Shown: positions 8,506 through 18,068, counted from the first letter of the stretch. The stretch is DNA of 64,000 nucleotides from Phycicoccus sp. Soil748 (GCF_001428025.1 NZ_LMSC01000002.1:31889-95888); one strand, 5' to 3'. Program-made: numbers and translations. The notes: generated by a model from the sequence alone, not told the origin.

Positions 8506-8604
8506 CCTGATGGGGGACCTCCTGGCGGGACAGTTTCGCCGATCTCGCGCCGTTTGTCAGGAGACCCGCGTCACACCCCGGACACGTCCGCCTACGCTGG
8601 TGGG

Positions 8605-8880
8605 GTGCCCGAGCACCTACCCGACCCCCGCACCGCGGACGCGGCGCCCCGCATCCGCATGCTGGGGCGCCCCGGGTGCCACCTGTGCGACGAGGCGCGG
8701 GCCGTGATCGCGAGGGTCGCGGACGAGCTGGGTGTCGCGTGGGAAGAGCAGTCGGTCGTGGGTGACCGGGCCCTCCTGGAGCAGTACGGCGAGCAGATCC
8801 CGGTGACCTTCGTGGACGGCCGGCAGCACGACTACTGGCGCGTCGACGAGGCCCGGCTCCGGGCGGCGCTGCAGGCCTGA
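8605..8880 (+). CDS. Glutaredoxin-like (DUF836 type) thiol-disulfide protein
   Basis: 91 residues from a GTG. The thioredoxin-fold redox motif GRPGCHLCDEA places Cys25 and Cys28 after the first strand. A cis-proline block (IPVTFVDGR, about 67-75) closes the fold. The ATG at M19 would remove the first beta strand, so the GTG at 8605 is preferred, though its ribosome site is weak. Divergent from the sigma factor and just upstream of rex, as in related actinobacteria. Its electron donor cannot be told from sequence. Confidence 0.8.
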   Translation: MPEHLPDPRTADAAPRIRMLGRPGCHLCDEARAVIARVADELGVAWEEQSVVGDRALLEQYGEQIPVTFVDGRQHDYWRVDEARLRAALQA

Positions 8881-8990
8881 ACCGCCGCAGCGGGGGACGC
8901 CGTTCGCGTCCACGGCCGGCGTCGCTCGACCCCTTCGGTGACCTGGGTCACAGGCGCCACCACCACCCTTCGGGACGGCCGCTTGTGACT

Positions 8991-9008
8991 TTGTGCATCC
9001 GTTCACAA
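8991..9008 (+). promoter_or_regulatory. Rex operator (ROP) before rex-hemACDB
   Basis: TTGTGCATCCGTTCACAA matches the Rex consensus TTGTGAA-N4-TTCACAA at 13 of 14 fixed positions. It overlaps the -35 and spacer of the candidate rex promoter, so Rex binding would block polymerase. Autoregulation of rex-hem is known in Streptomyces coelicolor. Confidence 0.85.
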
Positions 9009-9019
9009 AAGCGTAATCT
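8991..9019 (+). promoter_or_regulatory. Candidate rex-hem promoter
   Basis: A -10-like TAATCT (9014-9019) lies 17 bases after a -35-like TTGTGC (8991-8996). The Rex operator covers the -35 and half the spacer. Expected start of transcription is near 9026, giving a leader of about 58 bases. Confidence 0.55.
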
Positions 9020-9083
9020 GCCGTGGGCAGCCCGCATCAGCCAGGTGCGGACCCTGTGGGTCGAGAAGGAGCCGGAGAAGACG

Positions 9084-9773
9084 TTGTCCGCCGAACCGAG
9101 CGCTCGTCGGGGTATCCCCGACGCCACGGTGGCCCGGCTGCCGGAGTACCTGCGAGCCCTCACCGGGCTCGCCGAGCGGGGGATCACCTCCGTCTCCTCC
9201 GAGGAGCTCGCCACCGCCGCCGGGGTACGCAGCGCCAAGCTCCGCAAGGACCTCTCCCACCTCGGCTCGTACGGCGTCCGTGGCGTCGGCTACGAGGTGG
9301 ACCACCTCGCCTACCAGATCTCGCGCGAGCTCGGCCTCACCCAGGACTGGCCTGTGGCCATCATCGGGATGGGCAACCTCGGCCACGCGCTCGCGGCGTA
9401 CAGCGGCTTCGCCACGCGCGGCTTCCGCGTCGTCGCCCTGCTCGACCAGGACGCCAGCCTGCACGGCCAGGAGATCGCCGGCATCGCGGTGCAGCCGATG
9501 GACACCCTCGGCTCCCTGGTCAGCGACGAGGGCCTCGCGATCGGCGTCATCGCCACCCCCGCGGCCTCGGCGCAGGGCGTCTGCGACCAGCTCGTCGCCG
9601 CCGGCGTCCGCTCGATCCTCAACTTCGCGCCGTGCGTGCTGGTCGTGCCGGAGGGCGTCGACGTCCGCAAGGTCGACCTGTCCACCGAGCTGCAGATCCT
9701 CGCCTTCCACGAGCAGCGCAAGGCGCTCGCGGCCCAGGGCGCGCTCGACGTCGCGGCGGTGGTGTCCGGGTGA
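9084..9773 (+). CDS. rex: Redox-sensing transcriptional repressor Rex
   Basis: 229 residues. The winged-helix DNA-binding domain (about 10-80) includes ITSVSSEELATAAGV and SAKLRKDLSHLGSYG. The Rossmann NADH-binding domain has IIGMGNLGHALAAYSGF (about 95) and a C-terminal domain-swap helix. Rex binds DNA when NADH/NAD+ is low and lets go when NADH rises. Starts farther upstream overlap the promoter and operator, so I choose TTG at 9084 with GGAG six bases before it; GTG at 9045 is the alternative. The stop overlaps hemA's GTG. Confidence 0.92.
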   Translation: MSAEPSARRGIPDATVARLPEYLRALTGLAERGITSVSSEELATAAGVRSAKLRKDLSHLGSYGVRGVGYEVDHLAYQISRELGLTQDWPVAIIGMGNLGHALAAYSGFATRGFRVVALLDQDASLHGQEIAGIAVQPMDTLGSLVSDEGLAIGVIATPAASAQGVCDQLVAAGVRSILNFAPCVLVVPEGVDVRKVDLSTELQILAFHEQRKALAAQGALDVAAVVSG

Positions 9774-11080
9774 GCCTCGTCGTCCTCGGCCTCTCACACC
9801 ACACGGCGCCGCTGTCCCTGCTCGAGTCGATGTCCCTCGACCCGGCCGGCCGCCACCGCCTCGCCGCGGGCCTCTTCGCGCGCGACAACCTCTCCGAGGT
9901 CACCGTGGTGTCCACGTGCAACCGCACGGAGGTGTACGCCGAGTCCCTCACCTTCCACGGTGCGGTCACCGACATCACCGACGCGCTCACCGAGGTCACG
10001 GGCGTGGGCCGCGAGGAGCTGCGCGAGCACCTCTACGTGCACTACGAGGACCGCGCGATCGCGCACGCGTTCACGGTCGCCTGCGGGCTCGACTCCATGG
10101 CCGTGGGCGAGGCGCAGATCCTCGGCCAGATGCGCACCTCGCTGCGGGAGGCCCAGCGCGCCGGCCACGCCGGGTCCTCGCTCAACACCCTGTTCCAGCA
10201 GGCGCTCCGCGTCGGCAAGCGCGCCCACACCGAGACCGGGATCGACGCCGTGAGCGTCTCGCTGGTCGAGGCGGGCCTCGCCCGGGCCGAGCGCGACCTC
10301 GGGCCGCTGGACGGGCTCGACGTGCTCGTCGTCGGCGCCGGGGGCATGAGCTCGCTGGCCGCCACCACGGTGGCCCGCCGCGGCGTCCGCTCGCTGGCCA
10401 TCGTCAACCGCACCCTGTCCAAGGCGACCCGCCTCGCCGAGCGCACCGGCGGCACGGCCAGGCCGCTCGACGAGCTGGGCCCCGCCCTCGCGGCCGCCGA
10501 CGTCGTCATCTCCTGCACCGGGTCCACCGGCGTCGTGGTCAGCCTCGCCTGTGCCGCCGACGCCCAGGTCGCCCGTGGCGGCCGCCCGCAGGCCTATGTC
10601 GACCTTGCCCTGCCCCACGACGTGGCCCCCGAGGTCGACTCGCTCAACGGTGTCAGCCTCGCCGGCCTCGCCTCGCTCGGGGAGGACCTGTCCGGCGGGA
10701 AGACCTCCAGCGAGGTGCAGCAGGTGGCCGACCTCGTCATCGGCGAGGTGGCCGCCTACCTCACCTCCCGTGCCGCCGAGACAGTCGCGCCGACCGTCGC
10801 CGCGCTGCGCTCGCACGCCGCCGACGTGGTCGCCGGCGAGCTCAGCCGGCTCGACCAGCGCCTGCCCGACCTCGACGACACCTCGCGGGCCGAGGTGCAG
10901 CTCGCGGTGCACCGCATCGTCGAGAAGCTCCTGCACACCCCGACCGTGCGCGTGAAGGAGCTCGCCGTCGGCGGCCAGGGCGACGGCTACGCCCAGGCGC
11001 TGCGCGAGCTGTTCGACCTCGGTCCGGGCGAGGCGGCCACCGCCTCCGTCCCGCCGCCCAGGACGGGGGGTATGCCGTGA
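9770..11080 (+). CDS. hemA: Glutamyl-tRNA reductase
   Basis: 436 residues. First committed step of the C5 heme pathway: glutamyl-tRNA to glutamate-1-semialdehyde with NADPH. The N-terminal catalytic domain holds the thioester Cys50 in VVSTCNRTEVYAE and the family block FTVACGLDSMAVGEAQILGQ-like (about 98-120). The NADPH domain has VVGAGGMSSLAA (about 184). A C-terminal dimerisation helix ends near 415. The GTG start shares bases with the rex stop (GTGA), so translation is coupled and the gene should follow Rex control. Its own stop overlaps hemC. Confidence 0.95.
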   Translation: MSLVVLGLSHHTAPLSLLESMSLDPAGRHRLAAGLFARDNLSEVTVVSTCNRTEVYAESLTFHGAVTDITDALTEVTGVGREELREHLYVHYEDRAIAHAFTVACGLDSMAVGEAQILGQMRTSLREAQRAGHAGSSLNTLFQQALRVGKRAHTETGIDAVSVSLVEAGLARAERDLGPLDGLDVLVVGAGGMSSLAATTVARRGVRSLAIVNRTLSKATRLAERTGGTARPLDELGPALAAADVVISCTGSTGVVVSLACAADAQVARGGRPQAYVDLALPHDVAPEVDSLNGVSLAGLASLGEDLSGGKTSSEVQQVADLVIGEVAAYLTSRAAETVAPTVAALRSHAADVVAGELSRLDQRLPDLDDTSRAEVQLAVHRIVEKLLHTPTVRVKELAVGGQGDGYAQALRELFDLGPGEAATASVPPPRTGGMP

Positions 11081-12168
11081 GCACCGCGACCGCGCCCCTC
11101 GCCCTGCGCCTCGGCACCCGCCGCAGTGCGCTGGCCACCACCCAGTCCACCTGGGTGGCCGACCGCCTGCGCGCCCTCGGCCACACCGTCGACCTGGTCA
11201 CCATCGTCACCGAGGGCGACACGTCCACCGAGTCGCTCGCCAGCCTCGGCGGCACCGGTGTCTTCGCGGCAGCGCTGCGCCGGGCCCTGCTCGACGGCGA
11301 GGTCGACTTCGCCGTGCACTCCCTCAAGGACCTGCCCACCTCGCCCGAGCCCGGCCTCACCGTGGTCGCGGTGCCGGGGCGTGAGGACCCGCGCGACGTG
11401 CTCGTCGCCTCCGGTGGCCGCACGCTCGGCGAGCTGGGGGAGGGCGCCGTCGTCGGCACCGGGTCCCCGCGACGCGTCGCCCAGCTCGCGGCCCTCGGGA
11501 TGGGCCTGGGCTTCAAGGACATCCGCGGCAACGTCGACACCCGCATCTCGATGGTGCGCGACGGCGCCCTCGACGCCGTCGTCCTCGCCAGGGCCGGCCT
11601 GGCCCGGCTCGGCCGGCTCGACGAGGTCACCGAGGCGCTCGACCCGCTGCAGGTGCTCCCGGCGCCCGGTCAGGGCGCCCTCGCCGTCGAGTGCCGCACC
11701 GACGACACCGTGACCCGGGAGGCGCTCGCCGTCCTCGACGACGCCGACACCCGGGCCTGCGTCACCGCCGAGCGCGCGGTGCTCGCCGCCCTCGAGGCCG
11801 GCTGCTCCGCACCCGTCGGCGCCCTCGCCGAGGTCGTCGACGGCGAGGACGGCCTCGAGCTGTCGCTGCGCGCGTTCGTCGGCAGCGTGGACGGAGCCGT
11901 CGACCTGCGTCGCTCGCTCGTCGGCCCCGTCACGGACGCCGAGTTCCTCGGCCACCGGCTGGCCGCCGTGCTGCTCGAGGACGGCGCCGACCTGTTGCGC
12001 GGGCCCGAGGAGCGGCCGCCCGCCGCTGACGGGCCGTCGGCCGTGGACGCCATACGCGAGCACACCGCCGACAGCTGGCCCCCCGACCCAGCCGGGGCGA
12101 ACGGAACTCATCCGCTCGCCGCCCCCGACCGCCGCCCAGAACACGACAGCACGGAGCGTGCCACGTGA
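11077..12168 (+). CDS. hemC: Porphobilinogen deaminase (hydroxymethylbilane synthase)
   Basis: 363 residues. Joins four porphobilinogens into hydroxymethylbilane. The N-terminus is typical (LRLGTRRSALATTQ), followed by VHSLKDLPT near 84 and the dipyrromethane cofactor cysteine in EAGCSAPVGA (about 243). A tail of about 55 residues after the third domain is Pro/Ala/Asp-rich and not part of the usual fold. GTG start overlaps the hemA stop; stop overlaps hemD. Confidence 0.95.
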   Translation: MSTATAPLALRLGTRRSALATTQSTWVADRLRALGHTVDLVTIVTEGDTSTESLASLGGTGVFAAALRRALLDGEVDFAVHSLKDLPTSPEPGLTVVAVPGREDPRDVLVASGGRTLGELGEGAVVGTGSPRRVAQLAALGMGLGFKDIRGNVDTRISMVRDGALDAVVLARAGLARLGRLDEVTEALDPLQVLPAPGQGALAVECRTDDTVTREALAVLDDADTRACVTAERAVLAALEAGCSAPVGALAEVVDGEDGLELSLRAFVGSVDGAVDLRRSLVGPVTDAEFLGHRLAAVLLEDGADLLRGPEERPPAADGPSAVDAIREHTADSWPPDPAGANGTHPLAAPDRRPEHDSTERAT

Positions 12169-13793
12169 GCCCCACGCGCTCGACCCAGCCCACCAAGCCC
12201 ACCACCCGCCAGCCCGGCCGCGTCGCCTTCGTCGGCGCCGGCCCCGGCGACGCCGGCCTCATGACCGTGCGCTCGCTCGAGCTGCTCGCCAGGGCCGACG
12301 TCGTCGTCATCGACCAGGTCGCCCGCGAGTCCGTCGTCGAGCGCTACTGCCGCGCCGATGTCGAGGTCGTCGACGCCGGCCACGGCGACCACGGCCAGCC
12401 GCTGACCCACGCCATGCGGGCCAAGCTCGTCGTCAAGGCCGCGAAGGGAGCCCACGGCGGCCTCGTCGTGCGGCTCATGGATGGCGACCCCGCGACCTTC
12501 AACGGCCTCGCCGAGGAAGCCCTCGCCTGCCGCAAGGCCGGTGTCGGCTTCGACATCGTCCCCGGCGTCAGCGCCGTGTCCGCGGTGCCCGCCTACGCAG
12601 GCATCCCGCTCACCTCGAGCAGCTCGCCCGCCGTCCACGTGATCTCGGCCAACGACCGGTCCGTCGACTGGACGGCCTCGGTCGCCGAGTCGGTGACCGT
12701 GGTGCTCCTCGGGGCGCCCGAGGACCTCAGCGGGGCGCTCGCCAAGCTGCTGGCCGCCGGCCGCGCCGAGTCCGCCCCGGTCGCGCTGACCGAGCGGGGC
12801 ACCACGATCCGCCAGTCGACCCGGGTCACCACGCTCGGCGAGGTCGCCAAGGTCATGAAGACCGTGGAGTTCCCGGCCCTGGCCGTCGTCGGCTCCACCG
12901 TGGCCCTGCGAGAGCAGCTGTCGTGGTTCGAGACCAAGCCGCTGTTCGGGTGGAACGTCCTGGTCCCGCGCACCAAGGAGCAGTCGGGCTCGACGATCTC
13001 GCGCCTGGAGTCCTACGGCGCCACCGCCGAGGTCGTGCCGACGATCAGCGTCGAGCCGCCGCGCACGCCCCAGCAGATGGAGCGTGCAGTCAAGGGCCTG
13101 GTGACCGGTCGCTACGAGTGGATCGGCTTCACCTCCGTCAACGCCGTCAAGGCGGTCCGTGAGAAGTTCGAGGAGTTCGGGCTCGATGCCCGCGCCTTCG
13201 CCGGGCTCAAGGTCGCCGCCGTCGGCGGGGTCACCGCCGAGGCGCTGCACGAGTGGGGCATCGTCCCCGACCTCGTGCCGTCGGGTGAGAAGTCGGCCAA
13301 CGGGCTGCTCGCCGACTGGCCGCCGTTCGACGAGGTGCTCGACCCCATCAACCGGGTCTTCCTCCCGCGCGCCGACATCGCCACGGACACCCTGGTCGCC
13401 GGCCTGCAGGCCTCCGGCTGGGAGGTCGACGACGTGACGGCCTACCGCACGGTGCGGGCCGCCCCGCCGGCGGCGCCGATCCGTGAGGCCATCAAGGGCG
13501 GGCAGTTCGACGCCGCGGTCTTCACCTCGTCCTCGACGGTGCGCAACCTCGTCGGCATCGCCGGCAAGCCGCACCCGTCGACGGTGATCGCGTGCATCGG
13601 GCCGGCGACGGCCAAGGCGGCCGAGGAGCACGGCCTGAGGGTCGACGTCCTTGCCCCCGAGGCCTCCTCGGACGCGCTCGTCGACGCCCTCGCCGACTAC
13701 GGCCTCGGGCTCGCCGTCGCGGCCGCCGAGGCCGGCGAGACGGTCGTGCGGCCGAGCGCCAAGAAGTCCTCGTCGCGCCGCCGCGCGCGCTGA
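12165..13793 (+). CDS. hemD: Fused uroporphyrinogen-III C-methyltransferase / uroporphyrinogen-III synthase
   Basis: 542 residues, two enzymes in one chain. Residues about 17-260 are the SUMT/CobA tetrapyrrole methylase: [19 protein letters not shown] at the SAM site, and [19 protein letters not shown]. Residues about 265-520 are HemD, which cyclises hydroxymethylbilane with ring D inversion: [20 protein letters not shown] and [12 protein letters not shown]. The fusion is common in actinobacteria and supplies both heme and siroheme or cobalamin branches. A Lys/Arg-rich tail ends the protein. GTG start overlaps the hemC stop. Confidence 0.93.
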   Translation: MSPTRSTQPTKPTTRQPGRVAFVGAGPGDAGLMTVRSLELLARADVVVIDQVARESVVERYCRADVEVVDAGHGDHGQPLTHAMRAKLVVKAAKGAHGGLVVRLMDGDPATFNGLAEEALACRKAGVGFDIVPGVSAVSAVPAYAGIPLTSSSSPAVHVISANDRSVDWTASVAESVTVVLLGAPEDLSGALAKLLAAGRAESAPVALTERGTTIRQSTRVTTLGEVAKVMKTVEFPALAVVGSTVALREQLSWFETKPLFGWNVLVPRTKEQSGSTISRLESYGATAEVVPTISVEPPRTPQQMERAVKGLVTGRYEWIGFTSVNAVKAVREKFEEFGLDARAFAGLKVAAVGGVTAEALHEWGIVPDLVPSGEKSANGLLADWPPFDEVLDPINRVFLPRADIATDTLVAGLQASGWEVDDVTAYRTVRAAPPAAPIREAIKGGQFDAAVFTSSSTVRNLVGIAGKPHPSTVIACIGPATAKAAEEHGLRVDVLAPEASSDALVDALADYGLGLAVAAAEAGETVVRPSAKKSSSRRRAR

Positions 13794-13800
13794 GCCGGTC

Positions 13801-14793
13801 GTGAGCACCCCAGCAGCCCAGCCGTCGGGTCCGGTCCTCCGGCCCCGACGGCTGCGCCAGTCGCCGGCCATCCGCCGGCTCGTCGCCGAGACGCGCCTGC
13901 ACCCGGCCGAGCTCGTCCTGCCGGTGTTCGTCCGTGAGGGCATCACCGAGCCGGTCGCGATCTCGGCCATGCCGGGTGTCGTCCAGCACACCGTCGAGTC
14001 GCTCGTCGCCGAGGCGCAGCGCGCAGCCGAAGCCGGGCTCGGCGGGATCATGCTGTTCGGCGTCCCCGAGCAGAAGGACGCCACCGGCAGCGGCGCCGAC
14101 GACCCGCAGGGGATCCTCAACGTCGGCCTGCGAGCGGTGGCTGACGCCGTCGGCGACCGGCTCGTCGTCATGGCCGACCTGTGCCTCGACGAGTTCACCG
14201 ACCACGGCCACTGCGGGGTCCTCACCGCTGACGGCCGCGTGGACAACGACGCCACCCTCGAGCGGTATGCCGCGATGGGGCTCGCGCAGGCCCGCGCCGG
14301 CGCCGAGGTGCTCGGCCTGTCCGGGATGATGGACGGCCAGGTGGCCTACGTCCGCGACGCGCTCGACGCCGAGGGCTTCACCGACACCGTCATCCTCGCC
14401 TACTCCGCGAAGTACACCTCGGGGCTCTACGGCCCGTTCCGCGAGGCGGTGCAGTCGTCCCTCCAGGGTGACCGCGCGACCTACCAGCAGGACCCGGCCA
14501 ACGCGACGGAGTCGCTGCGCGAGCTCGAGCTCGACATCGCCGAGGGCGCCGACATCGTCATGGTGAAGCCGGCCGGCCCACACCTCGACATCGTCGCGGC
14601 AGCCGCGGCCATGTCGCCGATTCCCGTTGCTGCGTACCAGATCTCGGGCGAGTACGCCCAGATCGTCGCTGCCGCCGACAACGGCTGGATCGACCGCGAG
14701 CGGGTCATGATGGAGTCGCTCATCGGCATCCGTCGGGCCGGTGCGCAGATCATCCTGACCTACTTCGCGTTCGACGCCGCCGCGCTTCTCTGA
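13801..14793 (+). CDS. hemB: Delta-aminolevulinic acid dehydratase (porphobilinogen synthase)
   Basis: 330 residues. Condenses two 5-aminolevulinates to porphobilinogen. Schiff-base lysines are in [14 protein letters not shown] (about 204) and [12 protein letters not shown] (about 257). The metal loop reads [14 protein letters not shown]: first and third zinc cysteines are present, and the middle one is Asp, so the site is a hybrid of the Zn and Mg types. GTG start seven bases after hemD. Last gene of the rex-hem operon, ending three bases before the convergent GH4 gene. Confidence 0.95.
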   Translation: MSTPAAQPSGPVLRPRRLRQSPAIRRLVAETRLHPAELVLPVFVREGITEPVAISAMPGVVQHTVESLVAEAQRAAEAGLGGIMLFGVPEQKDATGSGADDPQGILNVGLRAVADAVGDRLVVMADLCLDEFTDHGHCGVLTADGRVDNDATLERYAAMGLAQARAGAEVLGLSGMMDGQVAYVRDALDAEGFTDTVILAYSAKYTSGLYGPFREAVQSSLQGDRATYQQDPANATESLRELELDIAEGADIVMVKPAGPHLDIVAAAAAMSPIPVAAYQISGEYAQIVAAADNGWIDRERVMMESLIGIRRAGAQIILTYFAFDAAALL

Positions 14794-14796
14794 CCC

Positions 14797-16143
14797 TCAG
14801 TCCCGGCGCGTGAAGACCGCGTCGACCGCGGGGATCCGGGCGCGGTAGCCGCGCAGCAGGTCGCGCGCCACGGTCACGGAGTCGACGAGCGGGTGGAGCG
14901 CGAATGCCTCCACGGCCTCGCGCTCGTCACCGGTGGCCGACGCGGAGATCGTGAGGCGCTCCACGGCCTTGACCTGCAGCACGAGTCCCAGCTGGTGGGT
15001 CGTGAGCGGGCTGACGGCCAGGGGCCGCGGCCCGTCGCCGTCGACGGTGCAGGGGACCTCGACCACGGCGTCCTCGGGCACGCCCGGGACGGCGCCGGCG
15101 CTGCGTACGTTGAGGATCAGTGAGGTGGCCTCGCCCCTGGCGATGGCGGCCATGATGGCCAGCGCCACCCCCTCGTACCCACCGCCCTGGACGTCGTCCT
15201 CACCGCGCTCCTGGCCCTCGTCACGCGCCTCCTGCATGTAGGTCGCGTTGCGTTCCCGGCGGACCCGGTCCCACTCGCCGTACGGGTCGTCGCCCGCCCG
15301 TGCCAGCGCCTCGTAGAAGCCGCGCTGCTGGGCCAGGAGGTACTCGCCGCGGGTCTGGTCGGCGCTGCGGATCGAGGCGACCGCGTCACGGGTGAAGTAG
15401 TAGTAGTAGAGGTACTCGTTGGGGATCGCGCCGAGCGTCCGCAGCCACTCCGGCCCGAAGAGGTGTGCCTCCTCCATGGAGCCGAGCATCCGGTCGTCGG
15501 CGAGCAGGTCGGGCAGCACGTCGCGGCCGCCGGAGTGCAGACCACGCAGCCAGCCGAGGTGGTTGAGGCCGACGTAGTCGACCCTCGTGCCGGCGGGGTC
15601 GAGCCCGAGGGTGACGGCGGCGCGGCGGGCGAGCGCGATGGGGGAGTCGCAGATCCCGACGACGCGGTCGCCGAGGACCTGCTGCATCGCCTCGGTCACC
15701 ATGCCGGCTGGGTTGGTGAAGTTGATGACCCACGCACCGGGGGCGACAGCCCGGACGCGTTCGGCGACGTGGCGGGCGACGGGCAGGGTGCGCAGCCCGA
15801 ACGACAGCCCACCCGGTCCGGTCGTCTCCTGCCCCAGGACCCCGAGGTCGAGGGCGACCCGCTCGTCGGCGGTCCGCCCCTCGAGCCCTCCGACGCGGAT
15901 GGCGGAGAACACGAAGTCGGCGCCCTCCAGCGCCTCGTCGAGGTCGGTCGTCGTGAGGACCGTCGGGGCGTCGTCCTGGCCGGCGCCCATCTGTGCGAGC
16001 ACCCGGCCGATCGCCTCCAGCCGTGACCCGTCGACGTCGTGCAGCCGCACCTCGTCGACGCGCCGCTCGTGGTGGTCGGTGAGCAGCGCGCCGTAGACCA
16101 GCGGCGTGCGGAAGCCGCCGCCGCCCAGGATCGTCAGCCTCAT
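14797..16143 (-). CDS. Glycoside hydrolase family 4 (6-phospho-beta-glucosidase type)
   Basis: 448 residues. GH4 enzymes hydrolyse phosphorylated or acidic sugars by an NAD+ and Mn2+ dependent redox mechanism in the cytoplasm. Evidence: Rossmann start MRLTILGGGGFRTP; NFTNPAGMVTEAM (about 139); metal ligand cysteine in ICDSP (about 163); metal His in GLNHLGWL (about 186). The 6-phospho-beta-glucosidase branch is suggested by overall similarity only. Divergent from a PfkB kinase 92 bases away, which would supply phosphorylated substrate or process the released sugar. No PTS or ABC uptake gene is next to it. Confidence 0.88.
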   Translation of the reverse strand: MRLTILGGGGFRTPLVYGALLTDHHERRVDEVRLHDVDGSRLEAIGRVLAQMGAGQDDAPTVLTTTDLDEALEGADFVFSAIRVGGLEGRTADERVALDLGVLGQETTGPGGLSFGLRTLPVARHVAERVRAVAPGAWVINFTNPAGMVTEAMQQVLGDRVVGICDSPIALARRAAVTLGLDPAGTRVDYVGLNHLGWLRGLHSGGRDVLPDLLADDRMLGSMEEAHLFGPEWLRTLGAIPNEYLYYYYFTRDAVASIRSADQTRGEYLLAQQRGFYEALARAGDDPYGEWDRVRRERNATYMQEARDEGQERGEDDVQGGGYEGVALAIMAAIARGEATSLILNVRSAGAVPGVPEDAVVEVPCTVDGDGPRPLAVSPLTTHQLGLVLQVKAVERLTISASATGDEREAVEAFALHPLVDSVTVARDLLRGYRARIPAVDAVFTRRD

Positions 16144-16177
16144 GCAGGCAACCTAGCCCCGCGTGCCCACCGGCTGC

Positions 16178-16206
16178 TTGTCACTGCCGTGGCCGCACGG
16201 CATTCT
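16178..16206 (+). promoter_or_regulatory. Candidate promoter of the PfkB kinase gene
   Basis: TTGTCA (16178-16183) and CATTCT (16201-16206) are separated by 17 bases, ending 29 bases before the GTG start, in the short gap between divergent genes. Four of six bases match in each hexamer. Confidence 0.4.
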
Positions 16207-16235
16207 GGCCGCACACCGACGACAGGAGCCGCGCC

Positions 16236-17369
16236 GTGCCCGAGCAGGCCGAGGAGCAGGCCTACGACCCCTTGGCCGCGCTGCGGACCCCGGACGCCCC
16301 CGAGCTCGACGTGCTCATCTGGGGCACGGTGTTCCTCGACATCATCTTCACCGGCCTGGCCGCGCTCCCCGAGGACGGCCAGGAGGTGTGGGCAGACGGT
16401 ATGGGGTCGTGCCCCGGCGGCATCGCCAACCTCGCTGTCGCGGCCCGTCGGCTGGGTCTGCGGACCTCGCTGGCCGCAGCGTTCGGGGACGACGCCTACG
16501 GCGACTTCTGCTGGGAGACCCTGGCCGACTTCGAGCACGTGGACCTCAGCCGCTCGCGCCGGTTCGAGGGATGGCACTCGCCCGTCACGGTGTCGATGGC
16601 GGTCAACCGGGACCGCGGCATGGTCAGCCACGGCCACGCCCCGCCGCTGGGGCCGTCGGAGCTCATCGGCACCCCGCCCCGCTCGAGGGCTGTCATGGTC
16701 GAGCTGTCGGAGGAGCGGCCGCTGGTCGACGGGGCCGAGGCGACCTGGGTCCAGCAGGCGCAGGCCGGTGGCGCCCTGGTCTTCGCCGACGTCGGCTGGG
16801 ACCCGAGTGGTCGTTGGTCCCCCGAGGTCCTCGACCAGCTCTCGGTGGTGCACGGCTTCCTGCCCAACGCGGGCGAGGCGATGGCCTACACCCGCACCAG
16901 CACTCCGCACGAGGCGCTCTACGCCCTCGCCGACCGGGTGCCGCTCGCCGTGGTCACCAACGGTGAGTCCGGTGCCCTCGCGATCGACTCGGCGACGGGG
17001 GAGGAGGCGGTCGTGCCGGCGCTGCGCGTGCCGGCCATGGACCCGACGGGCGCGGGCGACGTGTTCGGCGCCTCGATGGTGCTCGGGACGCTGGCGGGGT
17101 GGCCGCTGCAGCAACGGCTGGCGTTCGCGGCCCTGTGCTCGTCGCTGTCGGTGCAGCAGTTCGGCGGGAGCCTCGCGGCACCGGGCTGGGGCGACATCGC
17201 CGACTGGTGGACCCACCAACGCGCGTCGGGCGACCGCACCTCGTACCACCAGTCGCTGCTGCGCCGTTACGGCTTCCTCGACGACCTCGTCCCCACGATC
17301 CCGCTCGGGGCCGGCCGCCGTGCCACGGCCACCATCGCCCGCCACGTGGACGTCGAGGGGTACCCGTAG
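16236..17369 (+). CDS. PfkB family carbohydrate kinase
   Basis: 377 residues, ribokinase-like fold. Phosphorylates a sugar or related alcohol with ATP. Motif 1 GGIANLAVAARRLG (about 65) contacts the substrate; motif 2 DPTGAGDVFGAS (272-283) forms the anion hole with catalytic Asp275. AGGAG precedes the GTG by six bases. Substrate cannot be read from sequence; the divergent GH4 glycosidase suggests a shared sugar pathway. The C-terminal 60 residues after the kinase core are an extra segment. Confidence 0.85.
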   Translation: MPEQAEEQAYDPLAALRTPDAPELDVLIWGTVFLDIIFTGLAALPEDGQEVWADGMGSCPGGIANLAVAARRLGLRTSLAAAFGDDAYGDFCWETLADFEHVDLSRSRRFEGWHSPVTVSMAVNRDRGMVSHGHAPPLGPSELIGTPPRSRAVMVELSEERPLVDGAEATWVQQAQAGGALVFADVGWDPSGRWSPEVLDQLSVVHGFLPNAGEAMAYTRTSTPHEALYALADRVPLAVVTNGESGALAIDSATGEEAVVPALRVPAMDPTGAGDVFGASMVLGTLAGWPLQQRLAFAALCSSLSVQQFGGSLAAPGWGDIADWWTHQRASGDRTSYHQSLLRRYGFLDDLVPTIPLGAGRRATATIARHVDVEGYP

Positions 17370-17388
17370 GCCACCAGCGCGGGCATGC

Positions 17389-17424
17389 CAGAGGGGCCGG
17401 TTCCCCACGGAACCGGCCCCTCTG
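17389..17424. terminator. Bidirectional terminator between pfkB-type gene and yceI
   Basis: Perfect 16-bp stem (17389-17404 with 17409-17424) around a four-base CCAC loop, in the 105-base gap between convergent genes. Very stable and symmetric, so it can serve both strands. Confidence 0.85.
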
Positions 17425-17474
17425 CGTACGGCGTCGCTGTGCTGCGCGCCCTGGTGGTGCCTGTCGGCTGGTGC

Positions 17475-18008
17475 TCAGGCGGCCTTGACGAGCTGGACGT
17501 CGAGGTTGATCTTGATCTTCTCGGAGACGAGCACGCCGCCACCCTCGAGGGCGACGTTCCACTCCAGGCCGAAGTCCTTGCGGTTGATCTCGGTGGTGGC
17601 CTCGAAGCCGGCCTTCTGGTTGCCCCACGGGTCGGTGGCCAGGCCGTTGAACTCGAGGTCGAACGCGACCGGCTTGGTGACGCCCTTGATGGTGAGGTCG
17701 CCCTTGAGGGTGTCCTCGCTGACCTCGGTGGAGGTGAAGCTCATCGTGGGGTTGTTCTCCACGTCGAAGAAGTCGCCGGACTTCAGGTGGGCGTCGCGGT
17801 CGGCGGAGCCGGTGTCGACCGAGCCGAGCTGGACGACGGCGGTGACCTGCGAGGCGGTGACGTCGTCGGCGACCTTGGCCGCGCCCTCGAACTCGTTGAA
17901 CTTGCCGCGGACCTTGGTCACCATGAGGTGACGCGCGGTGAAGCCGAGCTCGCTGTGCGAGGCGTCGATGTTCCAGGTGCCGGCGGGGAGGTCGTTGATG
18001 CTGGCCAT
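17475..18008 (-). CDS. YceI family protein
   Basis: 177 residues, the usual YceI length. This lipocalin-like beta barrel binds polyisoprenoid or other amphiphilic ligands. Signatures: TWNIDASHSELGFTARHLMV (11-30), the central SGDFFDVENNPTMSFTST (about 78-95) and TIKGVTKPVAFDLEF (about 106). No signal peptide, so the product seems cytoplasmic, unlike E. coli YceI. AGGAGA precedes the ATG. It is divergent from a MarR regulator, with the yceI promoter under the presumed MarR operator, so it is probably the regulated target. Ligand unknown. Confidence 0.9.
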   Translation of the reverse strand: MASINDLPAGTWNIDASHSELGFTARHLMVTKVRGKFNEFEGAAKVADDVTASQVTAVVQLGSVDTGSADRDAHLKSGDFFDVENNPTMSFTSTEVSEDTLKGDLTIKGVTKPVAFDLEFNGLATDPWGNQKAGFEATTEINRKDFGLEWNVALEGGGVLVSEKIKINLDVQLVKAA

Positions 18009-18068
18009 GGGGGTTCTCCTTGGATCGAGGGGTGGTCCGCGGGACTTTCCCGCGGCGTCACTGGGTTG

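Noticed and set aside
8985-9083. Longer Rex start at GTG 8985
   Set aside because: It would run through the Rex operator and the -10; no ribosome site; homologs start later.
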